Below are positions 15,842 through 23,192 of a stretch of 23,192 nt of DNA, piece after piece. The translations under genes were made by a program, and so were the position numbers. The stretch comes from Opitutaceae bacterium (GTDB lineage Bacteria; Verrucomicrobiota; Verrucomicrobiia; Opitutales; Opitutaceae). The notes under the pieces are model-generated. The model saw only the letters and a program-made list of their open reading frames with translations, made no database searches and was not told where the DNA came from. Where the stretch lies: NCBI GenBank assembly GCA_031254955.1, contig JAIRTK010000035.1, positions 1 through 23,192 on the forward strand, read 5' to 3'. Numbering within the stretch: the first letter of the stretch is position 1; each line of letters opens with the position of its first letter.

Positions 15842-18800
15842 AATCCTTGCGAACAATCGTCCTGGCTGGATTTCTGCTGGTGTTTGCGCTCCCTGCTCAA
15901 GCCTACTGGCTGCTTTCCATGGATTGGGGCGACACGCCGGACGAGGTAGCCATCGGGGAGGAGTATCTCGTGGAGTTGAACGTCGAGCTTTGGCAGGACG
16001 ATGTAGATTCTCCTACATATTATTGGCTGATTGATGTCTGTCAGGATGACTATAATGTTGTGGCCAGCGATATTGGTTGCACCTTCATCGGGACTAATTC
16101 CGTTCATCTGGAGAGCCTTCAATCGCATGAAGAAACGGGCTCCGCTTCATATACCGTGCTGATTTATGGTCTCGACGGATCGGATGTTGACAACTGGTTG
16201 GCGCCTCATGTTGTGGATGTCGTTTATCCCACGCCGGACACGCCCCCGGCCCCGGCCAATGTGCGCCTAATATCAGCCTCGGCAATAAGCGTCACGCTGG
16301 CATGGGATCCCGTGGTTCACCACGGGAATATCTGCCCCAATTACAGCATTTACCGGGACGGAAGTTGGATTGACTATGTCTATGTGGATGCAAACATGGG
16401 GTTCCAATACACTGATTGGTTTGATTATGGCGAACCCGTTTCCGGAGAGGCGTATGTTTATACAGTTGAGGCATCAAGTGATTATGACGGGAGTTCCTCC
16501 CCTTGGAGTGCGCCATTAAGCGTGGTTCTTCCCGACCCCGACACCACGCCCCCGAGCACTCCAACCGGTCTTGCCGCCTCCAATACCACCGCCACAAGCT
16601 TCGTGCTTTCGTGGTCACCCTCCACGGACAATGTTGCGGTCACCGCATACGAGATATGTATAAATGAGCAATACACTGACACCATCTGGTCGTCCACTTC
16701 GCAAAGAATCATATCAGGGCTGAGCCCTGAAACGACATATTCGCTAAGAGTCTGCGCCCATGACGCGGAGGGCAATTGTTCCGATTGGAGCGAAGCATTG
16801 TCCGTCACCACGCCTTTGTCCGACACTACGCCGCCGAGCACGCCGACCGCGCTTTCCGTTTCCAATGCTACGATGACAAGTTTCATTCTTTCGTGGACTC
16901 CATCCACGGACAATGTGAGTGTTGCCGGCTATGAAGTGCGCGTGAATGGAACGAGCGTCAATGGGGGTGTGGTGGAAAACATGTTTTCTTTCACAGGGTG
17001 CCAGTCAGACGTCACCTATTTATTGGAGGTTCGCGCTTATGATGCGTCGGGCAACTATTCCGGCTGGAGCGCCCCTTTGCCGGTTCTTCTCATGATTTTG
17101 GGTGACACCGAGCCGCCAAGCATCCCGGTTCTTTATGGTATTTATTCTTCCACGATCACGACAACAAGTTTCATTCTTCGCTGGATGCCCTCCACGGATA
17201 ATGTAGGGGTAACCGGTTACGAAGTGAAAAAAAACGGGCAGGTGTTTGGCAGCGTGAATGGTGCCACCACTCAAATAGCCGTCACAGGGCTGGCGCCAGC
17301 GGAGCGTTGCTGGGTGGCCGTGCGCGCCCGCGACGCTGCGGGCAACTGGTCCGATTGGAGCGGCCTCTACTCGGTCAGGACAAAAGCGGGAACCCCTGCC
17401 GCTCCCGGCCAGCTTCCGGCGGAGTGGGCGGCTTATTACAATATTCCCCCCACTGAACTTTACGGAGACCCCGATGGCGACGGACTGACAAACACCGAGG
17501 AACTTAATCGTGGCACTGACCCCACGCAATACGACACCACCACCAGCACGCTGGGCAACTCCGTGCCGTCGGGCTGGACCGTGCTCACGGGCACGAACAG
17601 CGCGACCGCCCAGGCGGTGGGCACGACAACGGGAAAACTCTCCGTGGACAAAAACGGCGCGGCCACCTACTCGATTCCAATTTTTGCCGTGCCGGGCACG
17701 GCGGGAATGCAGCCGGAAATTTCGCTTAACTACAACAGCCAGTCCAAGGGCGGAATCGCCGGTTACGGGTGGTCGCTGGGCGGCATCTCGACCATCACGC
17801 GCGGGCCGAAGACCCTCGCGGTGGACGGCATGGTGAGCGGCGTGGAGTTTTCCCGCGAGGATCAGTATTATCTCGACGGCCAGCGACTCGTGCGTGTGGG
17901 TGGGAGCGCACACGGTTACGCAGGCGCGGAATACCGGCTTGAACATGATAATCTCACCCGAGTGGTTGCGCAGGGTTCCGCCGGCAACGGCCCGGAATCG
18001 TTCAAGGTATGGACAAAGGCCGGCCGTATCATGGAATACGGCGGGACGGAGCCGTCCCGTCTGCGGGCCAACAACACCGCGCAAACCGTGGAGGTGCAGA
18101 CGTGGGCGCTCAGCAAGGTTTCCGACACGGCGGGGAATTACATGGATTTTATATATGAGAAAATACAGACCTCCGGAGAACAATATCTGATGCGAATCGA
18201 CTATACGGGCAATGTCGTCGCCGGGGCGGGGCCTTATGCCTCGTTGCGTTTCACATACACAGGGCGTGCCGACCCTGCATTTGGTTATGTCCACGGGGTA
18301 AAGTTTTCCACGACCAAAAGACTCGCAAACATAAGCGCCTATTACGAGGAAACATTGGCGCGCTCTTTCCAATTTAACTACATCGCACAGGATCCCAGTG
18401 GGCGCTCGTTGCTGGTCGCCATTATCGAGACCGGAGCTGACGGGAAGGCGTATCGCCCGCTCTCTTTTGATTATTCCGATCCAGAGGACGGATGGAACTC
18501 GCAGGGGCCTGAATGGGATCCACCGGGCATGGTGAACTATCCCGGGGAATTCTCCCATTTTGCAGATGTCAACGGAGACGGACATCCGGATCAAGTCATA
18601 TGCAATTACTACGGTGTGAGCATATATCTCAACACGTCTGCCGGTTGGGTGCTGGCGGACGGCCAGGACGGGCATCCTGAATTTCCCCTGCCCTCCGGTT
18701 TGAACGACGGAATGATAAAGTTTGTGGACCTTAACGGCGACGGGATTGCCGATATTCTAAGCTTTACCAGAGATAATACATGCGCCGCCGATGCTTTTAT

Positions 18801-21800
18801 AAAAACGGCGGTGGGTTTCGTTCACAGTCCGGAATGGTCAATTCCTTATCATTATACCCCGGCTCTGGGCGATGCCAACGGATATTTGACACGAGTGGGC
18901 AGCAGGGTTAAGGGAGTGTCGTTTGCCGATGTCAATGGGGATGGTTACATTGACTGTCTAATCAAGGGTGAGACGGAGTTTGAATCAAATGGAGGATTGG
19001 GAGGCTCAACCTCAAGCAGTTGGTCCCCCTTTACCCAGTTATGGATAAATCGCTCGGGCAACATGGCGCCCGGACAGACCAGCCGCTGGCAATATGGAAA
19101 CAATCTGTTTTCGCCTCACCTTGATATCAATCACTTGGGAGTGCTCATTGATTTGAACGGGGACTCCATTCCCGATTTTGCAACATCCTTTGCCCAAAAC
19201 GGGGGAATTCATGGTTGGACATATGTTTACTCGGCATCCACGCAGACATGGGCGTATGGGAATAATATTGGCCTGCCCGCTCCGTTGTCAGTCGGCCCCT
19301 ATGCCCCAACGGAAGTCGTTGATCTCAACGGCGACGGTTTGCTGGACATCGTGAGCACCTGTTTCCTTGGTGAGCATCCGAATCCAGACATGTCCTCGGT
19401 GTCGGGTGGCGGCGCGTGGCTTAACAAAGGAGATGGCAGTTGGTCTCAAATTCCCTACATATATTACCCAATTGCTCCACTCTGTTATTATAAGGCGCCC
19501 GACTTGGTTCACTCTGGTTATAATGGCGGAATTGGGACGGCTTTGATCGACATTAATAATGACGGAGTGATGGATTCCGTGTGCGCTCCTGGCCTTGGTG
19601 ATGGCATCTATCTTAATGACTTCGGAGTAAGGTATGGATCGATCTCCGGTGGATGGAATTCTGGTTTTAATCATGATGGTCCGGAATTGCCATATCCGCT
19701 CAATCTGGTCAACCGCACCGATTACGTTTATGCGCCGACAACCAACTTCTCCGCCTCCGAGTTCGTAGACATCAATGCCGACGGCGCCATCGATCAGGTC
19801 TGGCATCTTGGGCCAAGGATGTGGCATTCCTCCGACCCGCACGTCAAAGGCGCGGCCCTCAACAAGCGCGCCCATCCCGACCGCCTCGTCAGTGTGACCA
19901 ACGGCCTCGGCGTCACCTCGTCCGTCACCTACGCGCCGCTGACCGAGCGCGACGCCGACGGCAACCCCACGGTCTATCAAAAGGACTTCACCCCCGCCGA
20001 CCCGTCCGCCCCCGACCCGAAGCGGAATATCATCCCGCCGCTTTACGTGGTGAAGACACTTTCCCATTCCGCGCCCGCCGGCGACACCGCCGGGGCGTCG
20101 GGCAACTACTCGCTCGAATACAAATACGGAGGGATGCGCGCCTCCCGCATGCACGGCAACCTCGGCTTCGAGTGGATGAGCGTGCGCGACACCCGCACCG
20201 ACATCGTGACGACCACGGTCTTTTCCCAAGATTACCCGACCATTGGCAAACCGCTTGAAACCTTCTCAAAGGCCGCCGGCGGCACCGGCCAGACCCTTTC
20301 CGAAACCAGCACGGAATACGGCGCCATCATCCTCGCCAGCGGCAGCACGCCGTTTGTGTTCGCCAAAACCGCCGAGTCCTCCACTTACAACCTCGACGGC
20401 ACCCTGCTTTCAAAAACCCTCACCGTCACCGACCCCGAGGGCGACAGCTCGGGCTACGATGCCTACGGAAACTGCCTTGTTAGCGTGACCACTTCCGGCA
20501 CCGGCGCCGGTGCCATCACCACCATCGCGCAAAACACCTATGCCAACACCACCGGCGCCAGCCAGTGGCTGCTTGGCCGCCTCACCCACGCCACCGTCAC
20601 CACCTCGCAAGGCGGCGCATCCCTCGCCCGCGAAAATGCCTTCACCTACGACGGCGCCACCGGCCTGCTTCTCTCCGAGACTGTCGAGCCCGGCTGCGCG
20701 GACGACGACTCGGCCAACGTGTATTCGCACACTGAATACACTCTCGACGCCTTTGGCAACCGCCTGACCACCACCGTCAGCGGCACGAGCATCACCACCT
20801 GTTCCTCGACCACCGCCTACGATGCCACCGGACGCTTCCCCGTCACTCTCACCAACGCCCTCGGTCACACCGAGGCGCGCGCCTACGACCCCGCCCTCGG
20901 CGCGCCGGTTTCCTCCACCGCCCCCAACGGCCTGACAACCACATGGGCCCACGACGGCTTCGGACGGCAGACGCTGGAGACCCGCGCCGCCGGCACGCCG
21001 GCGGCCACGCAAACAATCACCCATTACCGCTGGGCTCCGTCCGCCTCCGGCCTCGCAGGCGCGACCTACGTTGTGGAGACGGAAAGCTCCGGCGGCGCGC
21101 CCGCCGCCGCCGTCTTCGACTGCTGGGGCCGCGCCGTCCACGCCCTCGCGCTCAACCCCGGCGGCGTGGACAGCGCCAACCCCTCCGGCAACGCCCGCAT
21201 CGTCATCACCCGCACCGAGTATGACAACCGCGGCCTGCCCGTGCGCGCGTGGCTGCCCGCCTATATAAACACCACCGCCACCGTCGCCACCGAAACCACC
21301 TGCGACATCCTGAACCGCCCCGTGCTCATCACCAGGGCCGACGACGACGCGGAGGCCGGAGCGGTTTATATTTCCTACGCTTACGACGGGCGCATGATAA
21401 AAAGCACCGACCCCGCCGGGCGCGAGGAGTGGCTGGAAAACGACCTGCACGGACGCGCCATCCGCCGCGTCAACAACGCCACCGCCGCCCTCGGCAGCGC
21501 GGAGCGCGGCGAGGTGCTCTATGAATACGACCCGCTTGGCCGCCTCACCGCCACGCATGTCCTGCGCGAGGACGGCACCGCCATCACCACCACGCTCACT
21601 TACGACCTGCTGGGCCGCCGCACCGGCATGAACGACCCCGATGTCGGCGCGTGGACTTATTCTTACGACGCGCTGGGCCGCGTGCTCTCGCAAACCGACG
21701 CGAAAGCCCAGACCGTCACCATGACCTACGACGCGCTCGGGCGCATGGTCACGCGGGCGGACGCCGACAGCGCGACGACATGGACCTACGACACCGCCGA

Positions 21801-23192
21801 CTATGGCATCGGGCGATTGCACACCCTCGCGCACACCGCCACCGGCGAGACGGCGTATTCGGAAGAGTTTGTCTATGACGAGCTCAGCCGCCCCGTCACG
21901 CACCTGCGCACCATCGCCGGCACGACGTATTCCACCGGCCAGGAATACGATGACTACAGCCGCCCGACGGTGACGCGCTACCCGAGCAACTTCAAGGTGG
22001 CCAATGTGTATGACAATCTCGGCTTCCTGAAAGAGGTGCGCGAGGCCGGCGGTCGCATCGCCGGCGCGCTCAACGAGGTGCCGACAGGCCACCGCTTCTG
22101 GCAGGCCGAGCACTGGACGGCGGCGGGCAGCATCGACCGGGCGAGCCTAGGCAACGGCTTGACCCACGACCGGTTGATCAGCAATGTAACGGGCAGAGTG
22201 AAGGCGATCACCAGCAGTTCCTACATAGGCGGCCCCTACGTGCAGCACCAGGAATACCTGCATGACCTGCTGGGCCAGGTGACGCAACGCCTCGACCACG
22301 CGCTTGGCCTCGACGAAACCTTCACCTACGACGGCCTGAACCGGCTGACCAGCCACACAGTGGAAGCGGCGTCCCCTCCGCTTGGCTCGGGCGGCACGGG
22401 CGGCTCGGGCGCCCCGCCCGTGGGCTTGGGCACCGTGAGCGTTGCTTGCGACGCCCTCGGCAACATCCTGCAAAAATCCGACGCCGGCGACTACACCTGC
22501 AACGCCGCCCGCCCCCATGCCGTCGCCTCCATCGCCAACGGGCCGCTCGGCGCGCAAACCTACGCCTACGACGCGAACGGCAACCTGACCGCCGGCGCGG
22601 GCCGCGCCTACGAATGGACGGCGGCCAACAAAATGAAAAAAGTGACGCAGGGCGGCCAATGGACGCGCTTCGCCTTCGACGCCGACCGCCAGCGTGTGAT
22701 GCAGACGCGCGAGGACGGCACAGTGACAACCTACATCGGCGACGACTATGAAAAGGTCGAGCACCCCAACGGCCTGATAGAAAAAAAACACTACATCATG
22801 ACGCCGCTGGGCCGCACGGCAGTGCGCACGGTGCGCAGCGACGGCGGCATAGAGACGCGCTACTTCCACGCCGACGGCCTGGGCACGATCCACGCGGTGA
22901 CCGGCGAATGGGGCCAAGTGGAAAAACGCTATTATTATGACGCGTGGGGTAAACAAATAGAAGTCGAGGACACGCACGCCGCCAGCGGCGGCGGCAGGGT
23001 GACACGCGGTTTCACCGACCACGAAATGCTGGATGACTTCGGCCTCATCCACATGAACGCCCGCCTCTACGATCCGGCCACTGGCCGCTTCATTAGCGCG
23101 GACCGGGTGGTGCAAGATGTCGGCAACAGCCAAACCTACAACCGGTATAGCTACTGTGCGAACAACCCGGTGAACACGTTCGACCCCACGGG
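15838..23192 (+). CDS. Giant secreted RHS/SpvB-like protein with FnIII domains, 3' end outside window
   Basis: The frame is open from ATG 15838 to the window edge (2451 codons) with no stop. Residues 1-22 are a Sec signal peptide (FLLVFALPAQA before YW). Residues ~23-133 are an unrecognised aromatic-rich domain. Four FnIII domains follow (~134-234, 235-328, 329-422, 423-516), the last three beginning DTTPPSTP, DTTPPSTP and DTEPPSIP. A calcium-type linker DPDGDGLTNTEEL starts at 544. An SpvB-like region (~585-700) contains SLNYNSQSKGGIAGYGWSLG. Seven FG-GAP/EF-hand-like motifs (DVNGDG, DLNGDG and similar) lie at 910, 964, 1031, 1105, 1162, 1238 and 1311. A TcdB-middle-like region (VTNGLGVTSSVTYAPLTERD) leads into YD repeats (YDALGRV, YDANGNL). 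The RHS core appears at YYYDAWGKQ (2365), LIHMNARLYDPATGRFISAD (2403) and NRYSYCANNPVNTFDPTG, where the window ends. By family the shell encapsulates a C-terminal toxin; here the tip is not visible. An export route beyond Sec is unknown. Confidence 0.93.
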   Translation, partial: MKSLRTIVLAGFLLVFALPAQAYWLLSMDWGDTPDEVAIGEEYLVELNVELWQDDVDSPTYYWLIDVCQDDYNVVASDIGCTFIGTNSVHLESLQSHEETGSASYTVLIYGLDGSDVDNWLAPHVVDVVYPTPDTPPAPANVRLISASAISVTLAWDPVVHHGNICPNYSIYRDGSWIDYVYVDANMGFQYTDWFDYGEPVSGEAYVYTVEASSDYDGSSSPWSAPLSVVLPDPDTTPPSTPTGLAASNTTATSFVLSWSPSTDNVAVTAYEICINEQYTDTIWSSTSQRIISGLSPETTYSLRVCAHDAEGNCSDWSEALSVTTPLSDTTPPSTPTALSVSNATMTSFILSWTPSTDNVSVAGYEVRVNGTSVNGGVVENMFSFTGCQSDVTYLLEVRAYDASGNYSGWSAPLPVLLMILGDTEPPSIPVLYGIYSSTITTTSFILRWMPSTDNVGVTGYEVKKNGQVFGSVNGATTQIAVTGLAPAERCWVAVRARDAAGNWSDWSGLYSVRTKAGTPAAPGQLPAEWAAYYNIPPTELYGDPDGDGLTNTEELNRGTDPTQYDTTTSTLGNSVPSGWTVLTGTNSATAQAVGTTTGKLSVDKNGAATYSIPIFAVPGTAGMQPEISLNYNSQSKGGIAGYGWSLGGISTITRGPKTLAVDGMVSGVEFSREDQYYLDGQRLVRVGGSAHGYAGAEYRLEHDNLTRVVAQGSAGNGPESFKVWTKAGRIMEYGGTEPSRLRANNTAQTVEVQTWALSKVSDTAGNYMDFIYEKIQTSGEQYLMRIDYTGNVVAGAGPYASLRFTYTGRADPAFGYVHGVKFSTTKRLANISAYYEETLARSFQFNYIAQDPSGRSLLVAIIETGADGKAYRPLSFDYSDPEDGWNSQGPEWDPPGMVNYPGEFSHFADVNGDGHPDQVICNYYGVSIYLNTSAGWVLADGQDGHPEFPLPSGLNDGMIKFVDLNGDGIADILSFTRDNTCAADAFIKTAVGFVHSPEWSIPYHYTPALGDANGYLTRVGSRVKGVSFADVNGDGYIDCLIKGETEFESNGGLGGSTSSSWSPFTQLWINRSGNMAPGQTSRWQYGNNLFSPHLDINHLGVLIDLNGDSIPDFATSFAQNGGIHGWTYVYSASTQTWAYGNNIGLPAPLSVGPYAPTEVVDLNGDGLLDIVSTCFLGEHPNPDMSSVSGGGAWLNKGDGSWSQIPYIYYPIAPLCYYKAPDLVHSGYNGGIGTALIDINNDGVMDSVCAPGLGDGIYLNDFGVRYGSISGGWNSGFNHDGPELPYPLNLVNRTDYVYAPTTNFSASEFVDINADGAIDQVWHLGPRMWHSSDPHVKGAALNKRAHPDRLVSVTNGLGVTSSVTYAPLTERDADGNPTVYQKDFTPADPSAPDPKRNIIPPLYVVKTLSHSAPAGDTAGASGNYSLEYKYGGMRASRMHGNLGFEWMSVRDTRTDIVTTTVFSQDYPTIGKPLETFSKAAGGTGQTLSETSTEYGAIILASGSTPFVFAKTAESSTYNLDGTLLSKTLTVTDPEGDSSGYDAYGNCLVSVTTSGTGAGAITTIAQNTYANTTGASQWLLGRLTHATVTTSQGGASLARENAFTYDGATGLLLSETVEPGCADDDSANVYSHTEYTLDAFGNRLTTTVSGTSITTCSSTTAYDATGRFPVTLTNALGHTEARAYDPALGAPVSSTAPNGLTTTWAHDGFGRQTLETRAAGTPAATQTITHYRWAPSASGLAGATYVVETESSGGAPAAAVFDCWGRAVHALALNPGGVDSANPSGNARIVITRTEYDNRGLPVRAWLPAYINTTATVATETTCDILNRPVLITRADDDAEAGAVYISYAYDGRMIKSTDPAGREEWLENDLHGRAIRRVNNATAALGSAERGEVLYEYDPLGRLTATHVLREDGTAITTTLTYDLLGRRTGMNDPDVGAWTYSYDALGRVLSQTDAKAQTVTMTYDALGRMVTRADADSATTWTYDTADYGIGRLHTLAHTATGETAYSEEFVYDELSRPVTHLRTIAGTTYSTGQEYDDYSRPTVTRYPSNFKVANVYDNLGFLKEVREAGGRIAGALNEVPTGHRFWQAEHWTAAGSIDRASLGNGLTHDRLISNVTGRVKAITSSSYIGGPYVQHQEYLHDLLGQVTQRLDHALGLDETFTYDGLNRLTSHTVEAASPPLGSGGTGGSGAPPVGLGTVSVACDALGNILQKSDAGDYTCNAARPHAVASIANGPLGAQTYAYDANGNLTAGAGRAYEWTAANKMKKVTQGGQWTRFAFDADRQRVMQTREDGTVTTYIGDDYEKVEHPNGLIEKKHYIMTPLGRTAVRTVRSDGGIETRYFHADGLGTIHAVTGEWGQVEKRYYYDAWGKQIEVEDTHAASGGGRVTRGFTDHEMLDDFGLIHMNARLYDPATGRFISADRVVQDVGNSQTYNRYSYCANNPVNTFDPT
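16540..17385 (+). repeat. Three tandem 282-base FnIII-coding repeats
   Basis: Units begin at 16540, 16822 and 17104, each exactly 282 bases (94 codons). Shared DNA blocks include GACAC-CGCC-AGC, CAAG-TTC-T-CTTTCGTGG and CC-TCCACGGACAATGT. Each ends near an (E/A/S)GN(C/Y/W)S(D/G)WS motif. The FnIII domain before them (16237-16539) is 303 bases and clearly more diverged. The array probably arose by internal duplication followed by drift. Confidence 0.8.

Noticed and set aside
17020..18675. 551-codon - strand open frame opposite the FnIII/SpvB part of the RHS gene
   Set aside because: The + frame has tandem FnIII domains and SpvB motifs, and continues unbroken for over 7 kb; the - frame has no signal peptide, domain or ribosome-binding site.
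1..23192. CRISPR array, tRNA/rRNA, transposase, integrase or attachment site
   Set aside because: None seen; the only repeats are the hairpin family and the protein-domain repeats described above.

Overview
The window is high-GC bacterial DNA in which every convincing gene lies on the + strand. It looks like a Gram-negative host-associated Verrucomicrobiota, most likely an Opitutaceae-type organism. That guess is an inference from gene content: PATR-repeat autotransporters, a TonB-dependent receptor with a VVQLNVFDVTESRDVGY-type entry motif, a BNR/Asp-box plus NHL secreted protein, DPDGDGLTN-type calcium linkers and a very large RHS protein. No ribosomal or other taxonomic marker is present.

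Bases 1-11283 form a cell-surface block. It holds the 3' part of one giant autotransporter, a second complete autotransporter that is a diverged paralogue of the first, and a TonB-dependent outer-membrane receptor. The gaps are only 41 and 50 bases, so the three are probably one operon. All three products should be outer-membrane proteins built by BAM: two display large beta-helical passengers and one imports an unknown ligand.

Bases 11284-14737 hold one secreted gene bracketed by unusual intergenic DNA. The gene (11574-14399) joins a sialidase-like propeller, an IPT/TIG domain, a six-repeat NHL propeller and a Gly-rich C-terminus with a short hydrophobic helix and basic tail. On both sides lie copies of a hairpin-rich repeat family. 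Its unit is about 21 nt, a 9-bp stem with a 3-nt loop, in pairs spaced 74-75 nt. A third locus packs two such hairpins inside an outer stem, giving a predicted three-way junction. An AT-rich double palindrome, unlike anything else in the window, lies between the second and third repeat loci.

Bases 14738-23192 hold a two-gene unit. A secreted thioredoxin-fold-like protein lacking the CxxC active site overlaps by 4 bases (ATGA) the start of a giant Sec-signal-bearing RHS/SpvB-like protein. The second gene has a strong Shine-Dalgarno site inside the end of the first. The RHS protein carries an N-terminal domain, four FnIII domains (three of exactly 282 bases), a calcium-type linker, an SpvB-like domain, seven D-x-N-x-D FG-GAP-type motifs, a TcdB-like middle region, YD repeats and the RHS core. 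The window ends inside the core, so any C-terminal toxin tip and immunity gene lie outside. Base composition switches back and forth along this gene in step with its domains.

No tRNA, rRNA, CRISPR array, transposase or integrase was seen.
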